The notes: generated by a model not told the origin, from the sequence alone. 64,000 nucleotides of DNA from Chloroflexota bacterium (GCA_014584575.1 JACTMP010000013.1:124001-188000), one strand, 5' to 3'; numbered from the stretch's first letter, positions 17,190-26,935 are shown. Made by a program: numbers and translations.

Positions 17190-17903
17190 ATGCCAGATCA
17201 GTTATATCCTACAGTTTTGATCACCGGCGTCACACGCGGATTAGGGCTGGCGCTGGCGCGGGCATTAGCGCAGCGCGGCTGGCATCTGATTATCAACGGC
17301 CGTACCCAATCCACCCTGCAAACCATCCACCGAGAATTGAGCACGCTGACGCAGGTCACGGCCGTGCCCGGCGATGTCACCGACAAAGCGCACCGGCAGG
17401 CATTGGCTGTGGCTGCCCAGGCTGCGGGCGGTCTGGACGCAGTTATCAACAACGCCAGCTATTTAGGCCCCAGCCCCCAGCCCAACCTGCTCGATTACCC
17501 ATTGGACACCCTGGCGCAGGTATATCAGGTGAACGTCATCGCACCGCTGGCCGTTTTGCAATCGGTGCGCGCCCAACTCAAACACGGCGCGCGTATTATC
17601 AACATCACCAGCGATGCGGCCGTGGAAGCGTACCCCGGCTGGGGCGGCTACGGCAGCAGCAAAGCCGCGCTGGAACACCTCTCCGCCATCCTGGCCGAAG
17701 AAAACCCCCGGCTGCGCGTCTTCTGGGTAGACCCCGGCGACATGCAAACCCAGATGCACCAGGAAGCGTTCCCCGGCGAAGATATTTCCGACCGCCCCCT
17801 GCCGGAAACGGCCGTACCCGCTTTTGTCACCCTGCTCGAAGGCGATTGGCCGAACGGCCGTTACCAGGCGCGAGAGTTGCTGACGGAAGAGCGTAATCCG
17901 TAA
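17190..17903 (+). CDS. Short-chain dehydrogenase/reductase (SDR)
   Basis: This is a 237-residue classical-type SDR. The cofactor motif TGVTRGLGLALARAL (TGxxxGxG) is at residues 12-26, the NNAS motif near 90, the catalytic Ser in NITSDAAVE and the Y-x3-K in YGSSKAALEHL. An Arg at the end of strand beta-2 (NGRTQS) suggests NADP(H). The strong RBS AAAGGAGG is present. The last residues (RNP and stop) lie at the start of an intergenic hairpin repeat. The substrate is unknown. Confidence 0.9.
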   Translation: MPDQLYPTVLITGVTRGLGLALARALAQRGWHLIINGRTQSTLQTIHRELSTLTQVTAVPGDVTDKAHRQALAVAAQAAGGLDAVINNASYLGPSPQPNLLDYPLDTLAQVYQVNVIAPLAVLQSVRAQLKHGARIINITSDAAVEAYPGWGGYGSSKAALEHLSAILAEENPRLRVFWVDPGDMQTQMHQEAFPGEDISDRPLPETAVPAFVTLLEGDWPNGRYQARELLTEERNP

Positions 17904-17914
17904 CCTGTAAAGAG

Positions 17915-17964
17915 CGTAATCCGTAATCCGTGAACCGTAATCGAATAACGGATTACGGATTACG
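17915..17964. repeat. Reiterated-unit hairpin, family D
   Basis: CGTAATCCGTAATCCGT pairs with ACGGATTACGGATTACG, a 17-bp arm made of a 7-base unit. It sits between the SDR and queA. Related TAATCGG-unit sequences occur at 25849, 33078, 35600 and 50760. Confidence 0.75.
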
Positions 17965-17980
17965 AACTACGAGAAACTTC

Positions 17981-19087
17981 ATGTTCACCACCCTCCTCTC
18001 TCCCCTCCCCACTCTTGAATTCGACCTGCCCCCGGAACTGGAAGCGGGGCAGCCGCCAGAAGCGCGCGGGCTGGCGCGGGATCAGGTGAAGTTGATGGTC
18101 TCCCATTACGGGGATGACCGGGTTTGCCACACCCGCTTTGACCAGATTCCCCACCACCTGCAACCTGGCGACGTGGTCGTCATTAACACCAGCGGCACGA
18201 TGAACGCCGCCCTGCCCGCGCTGCGCGCCGACGGTACAAAGCTAGAACTTCACCTCTCCACCCGCCTGCCCGCCGACATCTGGAGCGTGGAACTACGACG
18301 GCCGTCCGGCCACAGCACCACACCATTTTTTGACGGCCGTGCCGGGGAACAACTGGCCCTGCCCGGCGGCGGGCTGGTGACGCTGCTCACGCCCCACAAC
18401 CCCGCCCAGCGCCTCACCTCCTCCTGGCAAAACATCTTCCTCACCAACCACCGCGTCCGGTTGTGGCTGGCAGTGCTGCAACTGCCGCTGCCATTAGGCG
18501 ACTATTTGCAGCAATACGGCTTCCCCATTCGCTACAGCTACGTGCCAGAGCAATGGCCGATTGCGTTTTACCAGACTGTCTATGCGAATGAGATTGGCAG
18601 CGCGGAAATGCCCTCCGCCGGGCGCGCCTTCACACCGGAACTGATCACCCAATTGGTCGCCAAAGGGGTGCAGGTGCTGCCGCTCATTTTGCATACCGGC
18701 GTCGCCAGCGTGGAGGAACACGAACGGCCGTATGAGGAGTATTATTGCGTACCGGCAGTGACGGCCACAGCCGTGAACCAGGCCCGGCAGCAGGGCAAAC
18801 GCATCATCGCCATCGGCACTACCGTCATCCGCGCCCTGGAAACCGTCACCGACAGCGAAGGGACCACCCATGCGGGCAGCGGTTGGACGGATGTGATCAT
18901 CACCCCCCAACGCGGCATCCGCGCTGTGAACGGACTGCTCACCGGCCTGCACGAACCGGAAGCCACCCATTTAGCGATGCTGGAAACGTTGTGCGGCCGT
19001 AATCACCTGCGCCACACCTACCAGCAAGCCCTGGCCCACCACTACCTCTGGCACGAATTTGGCGACCTGCACCTGATTCTGCCGTAA
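17981..19087 (+). CDS. queA: S-adenosylmethionine:tRNA ribosyltransferase-isomerase (QueA)
   Basis: This is a 368-residue protein, slightly longer than E. coli QueA. Family blocks are FDLPPELEAGQPPE, GDVVVINTSGTMNAALPA, RAFTPELITQLVAKGVQVLP and LHTGVASVEEHERPYEEYY, with IAIGTTVIRALETV near the end. QueA transfers and isomerises the ribosyl group of SAM onto preQ1-modified tRNA in queuosine synthesis. I start at ATG 17981, because an earlier in-frame ATG lies inside the hairpin repeat. Other que genes are not in the window. Confidence 0.93.
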   Translation: MFTTLLSPLPTLEFDLPPELEAGQPPEARGLARDQVKLMVSHYGDDRVCHTRFDQIPHHLQPGDVVVINTSGTMNAALPALRADGTKLELHLSTRLPADIWSVELRRPSGHSTTPFFDGRAGEQLALPGGGLVTLLTPHNPAQRLTSSWQNIFLTNHRVRLWLAVLQLPLPLGDYLQQYGFPIRYSYVPEQWPIAFYQTVYANEIGSAEMPSAGRAFTPELITQLVAKGVQVLPLILHTGVASVEEHERPYEEYYCVPAVTATAVNQARQQGKRIIAIGTTVIRALETVTDSEGTTHAGSGWTDVIITPQRGIRAVNGLLTGLHEPEATHLAMLETLCGRNHLRHTYQQALAHHYLWHEFGDLHLILP

Positions 19088-19101
19088 GCCGTTCATCTGG
19101 T

Positions 19102-19147
19102 GGCAAGTGGCAGGTTGCAGGTCTTTACCTGCAACCTGCCACTTGCC
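19102..19147. terminator. Reiterated-unit hairpin, family G, after queA
   Basis: GGCAAGTGGCAGGTTGCAGG pairs with CCTGCAACCTGCCACTTGCC around a 5-8 base loop, 14 bases after the queA stop. Similar GGCAAGTGGCAGGT hairpins are at 35541, 48988, 55431 and 58350. Confidence 0.7.
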
Positions 19148-19201
19148 ACTTGCCTTTTGCTCAAACCAGGGTAATTCCAAAGTCCAGCAAGATTCGTGTG
19201 C

Positions 19202-19480
19202 TCATTCGGGCAAGGTGATATCGTTGAGGGTCACGGCCGTGAGCACCTGATCGCTCAACTCATCCACAACATCCGTGTCACCAATCGCCGTCAGATCCTG
19301 AACAAACGCCTCCGGCAGCGGGCCAAACTTACGCTGCAACTGGCGCAGCAATATCGCAATCTTGCCTTTCAATTCACGTTGTTCGCCCCAGGTCAGTTCG
19401 GTATTTACTAATGCTTGCATGATCTGTTCTCCTGCCTCTGGTAGTTGTTCGCGTGATAAGTAGCTCTCAATAACAGACAT
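19202..19480 (-). CDS. DUF4351-like fragment (Rpn/PDDEXK-type protein C-terminus)
   Basis: This is a 92-residue ORF. The stretch LKGKIAILLRQLQRKFGPLP matches the DUF4351 module usually found at the C-terminus of Rpn/YhgA-type PD-(D/E)XK nuclease proteins. No nuclease domain is present. The only ATG (19480) lies inside the terminal inverted repeat of the adjacent IS remnant, so this is probably the tail of a gene cut by the insertion, possibly still translated. Confidence 0.6.
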   Translation of the reverse strand: MSVIESYLSREQLPEAGEQIMQALVNTELTWGEQRELKGKIAILLRQLQRKFGPLPEAFVQDLTAIGDTDVVDELSDQVLTAVTLNDITLPE

Positions 19481-19954
19481 TATATCGATTAGAGAGATAC
19501 AAAGAGATGAAGTTGAACAGGTTCATAATACCACGGACGAAAGTTCAGACGGAAATTGTGAAGGTCACAACAGATTTCCATGACTGAGTCCCGAACCCCT
19601 TCCTTCCAATTTCTGATTTTGTCCTTGACAATACGATAACGTTTGACGCCACCAATGGCGTGTTCAACACGGATACGGAGAAATGAAAGCCATTCGTTTA
19701 CCTGTCTCTTCGTGTGTACGTAAGCGTTCAGTCCCTCAAGAGACCTGACAGGTTTTTGACCTGAAAAGCCTTGATTTGAACTGGTAAAAACCTGTCAGAT
19801 CTGAACGGTTATATGTGTACCAGGTTAAGGCGAGAAATTCTCTGGGCTTATCGGCGTAATCCTGATATTTGCTCATGGCTCATCTCCTGCTAAGTTGGTA
19901 GGATGTTGTTTTCAAGGTTACGTCATCCTTCCTCATTTAATCGATATAATGTCT
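19475..19954. mobile_element. Decayed IS5-family-like insertion sequence (480 bp)
   Basis: It is bounded by 17-bp terminal inverted repeats AGACATTATATCGATTA at 19475-19491 and the reverse complement at 19938-19954. It contains a transposase start and a transposase end with the middle missing. The gap is occupied by a hairpin (ACCTGACAGGTTTTT...AAAAACCTGTCAG, about 19743-19798). I see no clear target duplication. Confidence 0.82.
19489..19876 (-). pseudogene. IS5-type (DDE_Tnp_4-like) transposase remnant
   Basis: On the minus strand an ATG at 19876, behind AGGAG, opens MSKYQDYADKPREFLALTWY and soon stops. A second frame (about 19740-19489) reads LEGLNAYVHTKRQVNEWLSF, then IRVEHAIGGVKRYRIVKDK, then MEICCDLHNFRLNFRPW and a stop in the terminal repeat. 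RVEH-IGG-KR is the C-terminal signature of DDE_Tnp_4 transposases. The catalytic core is deleted, so it cannot move by itself. Confidence 0.8.
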
Positions 19955-20050
19955 TGTATATGTCCTAAAATAGGGGCTGATGATTAGTGGCATAAACTGG
20001 CAATCAGTCTCCTTTTTTCCTTTGATGTGGTGGGCGATTGCCCCTATTTA

Positions 20051-23000
20051 ATGCATATGAAACGTTTAGAACTGCGGTTGATGGGACCATTTCAGGCGTT
20101 GACCGATGGCGTGGCGCTGGCCGGTTTTCGTTCCGATAAGGCGCGGGCGCTGCTGGCCTATCTGGCCGTTCACGGCGAGCAGCCGCAAAACCGGGAGGCA
20201 TTGGCCGCCTTGTTATGGGGCGAGTTCAGCGACAGCGACGCCCGCGCCAGTTTGCGCCAGAGCCTTTCTAATTTGAAACGGTTGGTAAATGTGACACGGC
20301 CGTTGCTGGACATCGACTGGCACACGGTAACGCTGCATACAGAGGAGGTATGGGTGGACACGGCCGTGTGTACCACCCTGTTAGCCGCCTGCGAAAGCCA
20401 CCCCCATGATGCGCTGGCTCGCTGTACCCATTGCCTGGCTCGGCTGGCCGAGGCCGCCAGCCTGTACCGGGGGGATTTTCTGGCCGGGCTGCAAGTGGCC
20501 GACGCCCCCGCTTTTGATGAATGGCGTTTATTGGAACAAGAAAAATGGTATCAACAAACCCTGGCCGTGCTGCACAGCCTCACCGTGGCCTATGCCGGAA
20601 GCGGCCGTTATGCCCAAATGGAACAATACGCCCGGCAGCAGTTGGCGTTGGCCCCCTGGCGCGAAGAGGCGCATCGGCAATTGATGCAGGCATTATTGGG
20701 CAACGGCCGTCGCAACGAAGCCCTGGCCCAGTATGAACATTGCCGCCGCCTCCTGGCGACCGAATTGGGCGTGGAACCAACCGCGGAAACAGTGACTCTC
20801 TATGAAAAGATTAAACAGGGGGGCAGCCTGGCACTGCCCACCCGCCGCCATAACCTGCCGCCTGATCCCACCCCATTTCTAGGCCGCCAAAAAGAAATCG
20901 CGGCGCTACAAAAACATCTGCACGACCCGGCTTACCGCCTGGTCACCATCATGGGCGAGGGGGGGATGGGCAAGACGCGCCTGGCGCTGGCCGTCGCCGC
21001 CTCGCTGGTAGAATCGTTTGCCGATGGCGCCTGGTTTGTGCCGCTCGCCGGCTTAACACCGGCCAGCAACGACAACGAGACGCTGGTCAACCAGTTGGCG
21101 ATCACCATCCTGACGGCGCTGGAGCTAACGCCCCATGAAAAAGCGCCTGCCGTGACCCAGTTGTTCGATTATTTACGCCACAAAAAGCTGCTGCTGCTGC
21201 TGGACAATTTTGAGCACTTGCTGGCAGCTACCGGTTTTGTGCTGGAGTTGTGGCGGCAGGCGCCCCAGGTCACATTGCTGCTCACTTCCCGCTTCCGGCT
21301 CAACAGCCAGGCGGAGTATGTGCTGCGGCTGGCGGGGCTGCCCACGCCGGAGACGGCCGACGATCCCCAGGCCGCTGATTATGACAGCGTCCAGCTTTTT
21401 ACGGAACGCGCCGACCGCACGCCAACGGGGTTTGAACTGGACGGCCGTACCCTGCCCGGCGTTGTGCAATTGTGCCAGACCGTCCAGGGTATCCCTCTGG
21501 CCATTGAACTGGCCGCCGCCTGGGCCGAGGAGATGTCGCCGGCCGCCATGGCCACGGCCGTGCAACAAAACGTAGACTGGCTGGCGACGACAATGGTGGA
21601 TGTGCCGCCGCGCCACCGCAGTATGCGCGCCGTTTTCACCTATTCCTGGGAATTACTCTCAGCCTCGGAGCAGGCGGTATTAAGTGGCTGCGCTCTCTTT
21701 CGCGGCGGCTTCACAACCGCTGCCGCCCAGGCCATCACCGGCGCAGACGCGGGTATTCTCCGGCGGTTGGTGGACAAATCGCTGTTGCAACAAGAGGAGG
21801 ACGGCCGTCTGGCCATGCACCCTCTGCTGGCCCAATTTGCCACCGCCGAACGGCCGTCGGCTTCCACGACACAGGCGGCACACAGCCACTATTTCCTGAC
21901 CTGGCTGGCCGGCCTGGAAACGCACTTCACCGGCCCCAATTTACCGCCAACGGTGGCCCAGATTAGCCTGGAATTTGACAACATAGAGCGGGCCTGGCAG
22001 TGGGCGGCACAGGCAACCACCGACACCCAGGCAACCTGGTTGTTGGCCGCCCTGCCGTCGCTGGTACGGTTTTGCACCATTACGTCTCGTTCGCACAGCG
22101 GGGGGCAGTTGATGGATACGGCCGTGCAGCACCTCTCTCCCCTGCTGGCCCAGTCACCTACCGGCATCGCCTGGCAATTATTGGCCCGGCTTCAGGTAGC
22201 GCAAGCGCAATTCCTGACCCGGCTGGGGCAGTATGACCAGGCGGTGCAAACCGCCCGCCAGTCCATTGCCCTGGGGCAAGACCATCTGCTACCAGACGTC
22301 GTGGCGTGGGCCAGCTTGCACTGGGCGCAGGCGCTCTTCTATCAGGGCGCTTATCAAGAAATTGACCCCATTCTGGCCCAGGCGTTGGCGCTGGCACAAA
22401 GCCACCAATGGACCCGCCTGGAGGCGCACGCCCTGCGGCTGGCCGGGGCAAAGTTATTGTTGGCAGGGGAGTCACCCGCCGCCGCTGATTTGTTCACCCA
22501 GGCATTGGCCATGAGCCGGGAACTAGGGGAGCGCGAACTGGAAAACTCATTGCTTACCGGGTTGGGCAATATCGCCATGAACCTGGGCCAGTGGGCGCAA
22601 GCTGAACATTGTTACCGGCAGACGCTGATACTCGGCCAGGAAGTGGGGGACCGGTCAAACCAGGCTATAGCGCTCAACAATCTGGGGGTGCTGGCTATGT
22701 TTGGCGGTGACTACAGCCAGAGCTTACGCCATTTTGCCCAATCCACAGCGGTGAGCCGAGACATTGGCAACCAACGCGGCCTGGGGCTGGCCCTGAGTAA
22801 TATCGGGCAAAATTATCGCTATCTGGGCGCTTTTGCGCTGGCGGAGCAATATCTGGCCGAGGCGCTGGCGCTTTATGAGGCGATGGGAGAGAGGCGGGGC
22901 GTTAGCCATGTCCATTTATATTGGGGTGTGCTGGCTTTCCACCAGGGTGACCTGGTCGCCAGCCAGCAGCATAGCGAGCAGGCGCTGGCGCTGGCGCGCG

Positions 23001-23449
23001 CATTGGGCGATAAACCGATTATGGCGCACGCTTTGAAAGATTTGGGTAACGTGTGGCAGCAGCAGGGGGAATGGGCCAGGGCAACGGCCGTATTCCAGCA
23101 GGCCATTGATCTGTTTACGGAACTGGAAGCCTTCACGAATCGGTTAGAGGCATTGGCCGGGCTGACTGCCGTCGCCTTGGGCCAACACGATCTCCCCCTG
23201 GCCTATGACCTGGCCCGGCAAATTGTGCCCGATTTGCCTGCGGCAACGCAGGGCGGTTTGGATGACTTGATACAGGTCTACCTCACCTGTTACCAGGCGC
23301 TGCACGCCAGCGGCGACCCGGACGCACCGGAATTACTGGTAACCGCGCAACGTATTTTGGACGGCCGTGCCGCCTTGATCGGCGACGAAACGTTGCGCCA
23401 GTCCTATCTCCAGGCCACCCATTCCCACCGGGCATTATTGGCGGTTTAA
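20051..23449 (+). CDS. SARP-family regulator: BTAD + NB-ARC ATPase + TPR
   Basis: This is a protein of about 1,130 residues. The N-terminal winged helix (LELRLMGPFQALTDG, then FRSDKARALLAYLA) and BTAD helices (to about residue 255, ending ATELGVEPTAETVTLYEKI) are the SARP signature. The NB-ARC region follows: Walker A GEGGMGKTRLA near 302, Walker B LLLLLDNFEHLL near 380, LTSRFRL and GIPLAIELAA. TPR units occupy roughly 650-1,100. SARP proteins activate transcription from 11-bp-spaced direct repeats. No such repeats lie upstream of this gene, but they flank the STAND module at 11.3 and 14.1 kb. The start could be 20051 or 20057. Confidence 0.88.
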   Translation: MHMKRLELRLMGPFQALTDGVALAGFRSDKARALLAYLAVHGEQPQNREALAALLWGEFSDSDARASLRQSLSNLKRLVNVTRPLLDIDWHTVTLHTEEVWVDTAVCTTLLAACESHPHDALARCTHCLARLAEAASLYRGDFLAGLQVADAPAFDEWRLLEQEKWYQQTLAVLHSLTVAYAGSGRYAQMEQYARQQLALAPWREEAHRQLMQALLGNGRRNEALAQYEHCRRLLATELGVEPTAETVTLYEKIKQGGSLALPTRRHNLPPDPTPFLGRQKEIAALQKHLHDPAYRLVTIMGEGGMGKTRLALAVAASLVESFADGAWFVPLAGLTPASNDNETLVNQLAITILTALELTPHEKAPAVTQLFDYLRHKKLLLLLDNFEHLLAATGFVLELWRQAPQVTLLLTSRFRLNSQAEYVLRLAGLPTPETADDPQAADYDSVQLFTERADRTPTGFELDGRTLPGVVQLCQTVQGIPLAIELAAAWAEEMSPAAMATAVQQNVDWLATTMVDVPPRHRSMRAVFTYSWELLSASEQAVLSGCALFRGGFTTAAAQAITGADAGILRRLVDKSLLQQEEDGRLAMHPLLAQFATAERPSASTTQAAHSHYFLTWLAGLETHFTGPNLPPTVAQISLEFDNIERAWQWAAQATTDTQATWLLAALPSLVRFCTITSRSHSGGQLMDTAVQHLSPLLAQSPTGIAWQLLARLQVAQAQFLTRLGQYDQAVQTARQSIALGQDHLLPDVVAWASLHWAQALFYQGAYQEIDPILAQALALAQSHQWTRLEAHALRLAGAKLLLAGESPAAADLFTQALAMSRELGERELENSLLTGLGNIAMNLGQWAQAEHCYRQTLILGQEVGDRSNQAIALNNLGVLAMFGGDYSQSLRHFAQSTAVSRDIGNQRGLGLALSNIGQNYRYLGAFALAEQYLAEALALYEAMGERRGVSHVHLYWGVLAFHQGDLVASQQHSEQALALARALGDKPIMAHALKDLGNVWQQQGEWARATAVFQQAIDLFTELEAFTNRLEALAGLTAVALGQHDLPLAYDLARQIVPDLPAATQGGLDDLIQVYLTCYQALHASGDPDAPELLVTAQRILDGRAALIGDETLRQSYLQATHSHRALLAV

Positions 23450-23609
23450 CGTTCCTCAAAATCATATCGGTCCCTGGCTGTATGGCTTGACGGTCTGATA
23501 GCCCAGACGTACACTCTGCTATCCCTTGCGTCATGGTGTGAAGTTATTGGCCGTTGGCGGCCATTTGCTACAAATTAAAACCAGATCACCAGCACATGGG
23601 TTTGGAACC

Positions 23610-25865
23610 ATGTCCACTATCAAGCGAAATTATTCATCCAAACCGCTGAAACAATCAACCCGGTTTGACAACGTTAGCAAAAAAGTGAACCTGCGTCGCG
23701 CATTTCGGCCGGCAGCACGTTATCTGCAACGGCCGTATACCATCCTCAGCGCCTACGACCGCCAGAATTTGCGCCCCGACCTCATCGCCGGTGTGACAAC
23801 GGCCGTTATCGTCGCCCCACAAGCCATCGCTTTTGCCCTCATCGCCAATTTACCGCCAGAAATGGGCCTGTACGCAGCCATTGTGGGCGGCATTGTCGGT
23901 GCACTGTGGGGGTCATGTAACCAGCTATTCACAGCACCCACCAACACCATCTCCCTGCTCGTCTTTGCCTCCCTGGCTACGGTTATAGAACCGGGCAGCC
24001 AGACATTTGTCTATGCTGCCGGACTCATGGCCTTGATGGTCGGTTTCCTGCAACTATTGTTAGGCATTGCCCGCCTGGGCATGCTGGTAAATTTTGTCTC
24101 CCATTCCGTCATTATCGGCTTTGCTACCGGCGCCGGTGTTTTGATTGCCGTCAACCAGATTTCGCCCTTATTGGGCATTAACCTTTCCAGAGACAACGTC
24201 ATAGCCACAGCGCATGGCCTCCTCTTAAATCTGACCTATGCGCACCTGCCAACGGCGCTGATCGGCGTCCTGTCTCTGGTGATCATTGTCTCCATCAGAC
24301 GCATCAACACCCGCCTACCGGCCACGCTCATTGCCATGATCATCACCTCGCTGCTCGTGGCCATCTTTGACCTGCAAGATAAAGGGGTGGCAACCATTGG
24401 CCAACTGCCGGTGGGGCTGCCCCCTCTGGCCGACCTGCCGGTTCTAGACCTGAACCTGATTGGCAGCATCTCGGCCGGGGCGCTGGCGGTAACGGCCATC
24501 AGCCTGGTGCAGACAACGGCCATCGCCCATTCGGTGGCGGCGCAGACGGGGCAGCGCCTGGATAGCAACCAGGAATTTGTGGGGCAAGGGTTGGCCAATA
24601 TGGCGATGGGGCTATTTTCTGGTTTTGCCGGTTCGGGGTCATTTTCGGCAACGGCCATCAACCTGGCAAACGGCGCCAAAACCGCCCTGGCGCCGGTCTT
24701 TGCGGCGGGCTTCATTCTCATTGCCCTCTTTACGCTGGGGCCGCTGACCGCCTATTTACCCCGCGCCGCTATGGCTGCCGCCCTGATTGTCACGGCCGTG
24801 ACCATGATAGACCGCGCCGAAATCCGCCGCATCTTGCATAGCAACCTGGGTGAGGCCACCATCCTGTTGTCTACCCTGCTTGGTACCCTGTTCCTGGATA
24901 TTCAGTTCGCCGTCTTGTTGGGTGTCTTGCTCTCCTTTGTGCTATATATCGTCCATACCAGCACCCCCCGTGTGCATGAGGTCAAACCAGACGTCAACTA
25001 CAAACATTTCCTCTACCAGCCGGAAAAAGCGGGTTGCCCACAATTGGGGATCATCGAAATTTTAGGCGACCTCTACTTTGGCGCCGTCCACCACGTAGAG
25101 GAATACATCCTCGACCACGCTGACAGGCATCCTGAACAACGTTTTCTGCTCATTCGTATGCACAACGTGAATGATTGTGACTTCAGCGGCATCCATATGT
25201 TGGAAAACGTGGTCAAGACCTACCGCGACCGGGGTGGGGACGTCTTCCTGGTACGGCCACAATATCGCGTCAAGCAGATATTTGCCACTACCGATTTTGT
25301 GAAGGGGCTGTTAGGCGCAGACCACATTCTGGACAAGGACGACGCCATCACCCACATTTTTTATCACATACTCGATCCGGCCATTTGCATTTATGAGTGT
25401 CCGGTGCGCGTCTTCAAAGAGTGCGCCAACCTGCCCAAGCGGGTAGACATTGCCGGCATTCCCCATGATCATGAAGTCATTGCTACGCAACTGCGCACCA
25501 TCAAACCGCGTGACTTGTGGCAACTGCTGCACACCTCAGCGCTAATCAACCAACATGCTGTGAATGGGTTGGGACTAAAGCCACCGCTGGTGATTGATGT
25601 GCGCGAACCACGAGAATTTCGCCAGGGACACATCGCCGAAGCCCAATCTATTCCCTTAGCCACCATCCTATCCAAAAAAGTCCATTTCCCGGCCGACCAA
25701 CAGATCGTCCTGGTCTGCCGCAGTGGACGGCGCAGCCGCCGCGCCGCTGCCGCCCTGCAAAACCTGGGCTGCCAGAACATCTACATTCTGGAAGGGGGGA
25801 TGCAGGCGTGGGAAGCGGAGGCGTTATTGGAGGCGGTTGGGGAGTCGGTAATCGGTGATCGGTAA
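23610..25865 (+). CDS. SulP-family anion transporter with STAS and rhodanese domains
   Basis: This is a protein of about 751 residues. The SulP core has about 10-12 helices (LRPDLIAGVTTAVIVAPQAI, later ALAVTAISLVQTTAIAHSVA and FAGSGSFSATAINLANGAKT). The cytosolic STAS domain follows (FLLIRMHNVNDCDFSGIHML near 510). The C-terminus is a rhodanese: VIDVREPREFRQGHIAEAQS and the active loop VCRSGRRSRRAAAAL with its Cys. SulP proteins move sulfate or bicarbonate, and the fused rhodanese favours a sulfur-related substrate. The final residues VIGDR are encoded by a family D hairpin repeat. Confidence 0.9.
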   Translation: MSTIKRNYSSKPLKQSTRFDNVSKKVNLRRAFRPAARYLQRPYTILSAYDRQNLRPDLIAGVTTAVIVAPQAIAFALIANLPPEMGLYAAIVGGIVGALWGSCNQLFTAPTNTISLLVFASLATVIEPGSQTFVYAAGLMALMVGFLQLLLGIARLGMLVNFVSHSVIIGFATGAGVLIAVNQISPLLGINLSRDNVIATAHGLLLNLTYAHLPTALIGVLSLVIIVSIRRINTRLPATLIAMIITSLLVAIFDLQDKGVATIGQLPVGLPPLADLPVLDLNLIGSISAGALAVTAISLVQTTAIAHSVAAQTGQRLDSNQEFVGQGLANMAMGLFSGFAGSGSFSATAINLANGAKTALAPVFAAGFILIALFTLGPLTAYLPRAAMAAALIVTAVTMIDRAEIRRILHSNLGEATILLSTLLGTLFLDIQFAVLLGVLLSFVLYIVHTSTPRVHEVKPDVNYKHFLYQPEKAGCPQLGIIEILGDLYFGAVHHVEEYILDHADRHPEQRFLLIRMHNVNDCDFSGIHMLENVVKTYRDRGGDVFLVRPQYRVKQIFATTDFVKGLLGADHILDKDDAITHIFYHILDPAICIYECPVRVFKECANLPKRVDIAGIPHDHEVIATQLRTIKPRDLWQLLHTSALINQHAVNGLGLKPPLVIDVREPREFRQGHIAEAQSIPLATILSKKVHFPADQQIVLVCRSGRRSRRAAAALQNLGCQNIYILEGGMQAWEAEALLEAVGESVIGDR

Positions 25866-25919
25866 TTGGTTGTCGGAAGGCCGAAATTGGACTTCGGACT
25901 TAGAGAATAAGGGTAAACA

Positions 25920-26894
25920 ATGGCAGAAGAGCGAGCGCCGCGTAACATTGGGTTAGACCTGGTAAGGGTCACGGAAACGGCCGCGCTGGCCGCCGGACGT
26001 TGGGTAGGCTCCGGCGATTATGCGTCTGCGCACCGGGCGGCCACGCGAGCCATGCGGGCGGCGCTAGACACGTTGGATATGGACGGCCGTATCATCATTG
26101 GCGAGGAAAAGCGGCTGCCTGCGGACGAGGTTTCCCTGTGTCACGACGAACGTGTGGGGAGCGGACAGGGCACTGAAGTGGATGTGATTGTAGACCCAAT
26201 AGATGGCACCAAATTACTCATCCGCGGGCAGCCGGGGGCCATTTCCATCGTCGCCGTCGCGCCGCGTGATTCTATTTGGGATTGCGACCCGGCCGTATAC
26301 ATGAACAAACTGGTGGTAGACCGGCGCGCTGCCAAAGCACTGGTGCCTGAATGTTTGAATGCCCCTGCTGCCTGGACGCTGGCGCTGGTAGCCCGCGTGA
26401 AAAACAAAGCTGTCCATGATCTGACCGTTGTGGTGTTGGAACGGCCGCGCAACATGGACTTGATCGAAGAAATCCGCTCTGCCGGGGCGCGGGTAATGCT
26501 GCGCACCGAAGCCGATGCGGAGGGGGCGCTGCTGGCGGCGATTGGCGGCATGGGCGTGGATATGCTGATGGGCATCGGTGGAGCGGCGCAAGGCGTTATT
26601 GCCGCCTGCGCCGCCAAAGCCACGGGCGGCGCGATGCTGGCGCAACTGGCCCCCCAAAGCGAAGCCGAACGTCAGGCCATTACCGCCAGAGGGCTAGACG
26701 CCTCGCGCATTCTCAACTGCCATGACATGGTGCGCAGCAACCGGGTCTTTTTTGCCGCCACCGGCATCACCAACACACGCCTCTTGAAGGCCATGCACTA
26801 TTACAGCAGCTACGCCACCACCCATTCCCTGCTGATCCGCGCCGAAACCGGCACCCGTCGCTTCATCCGCGCCGAACACCATGCACGGCTCTGA
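25920..26894 (+). CDS. glpX: Class II fructose-1,6-bisphosphatase (GlpX)
   Basis: This is a 324-residue protein of normal family length. Motifs are ETAALAAGRWVGSGDYASAH near the N-terminus, the metal sites IIGEEKR and DVIVDPIDGTKL, the HDLTVVVLERPR segment and GIGGAAQGVIAACAAKATGG. It converts fructose-1,6-bisphosphate to fructose-6-phosphate in gluconeogenesis and pentose recycling. A lysine-poor, Arg/Ala-rich composition matches the neighbours. plsC follows. Confidence 0.94.
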   Translation: MAEERAPRNIGLDLVRVTETAALAAGRWVGSGDYASAHRAATRAMRAALDTLDMDGRIIIGEEKRLPADEVSLCHDERVGSGQGTEVDVIVDPIDGTKLLIRGQPGAISIVAVAPRDSIWDCDPAVYMNKLVVDRRAAKALVPECLNAPAAWTLALVARVKNKAVHDLTVVVLERPRNMDLIEEIRSAGARVMLRTEADAEGALLAAIGGMGVDMLMGIGGAAQGVIAACAAKATGGAMLAQLAPQSEAERQAITARGLDASRILNCHDMVRSNRVFFAATGITNTRLLKAMHYYSSYATTHSLLIRAETGTRRFIRAEHHARL

Positions 26895-26896
26895 TA

Positions 26897-26935
26897 ATTG
26901 GCAATTGACAATTGCCAATTGATCATTGACAATCC
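26897..26935. repeat. Reiterated-unit hairpin, family H
   Basis: TTGGCAATTGACAATTGCCAA and an adjoining TTGATCATTGACAA lie just after the glpX stop. A matching sequence is at 53095-53141. Part of it would be read as N-terminal residues if plsC started at 26898. Confidence 0.65.
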
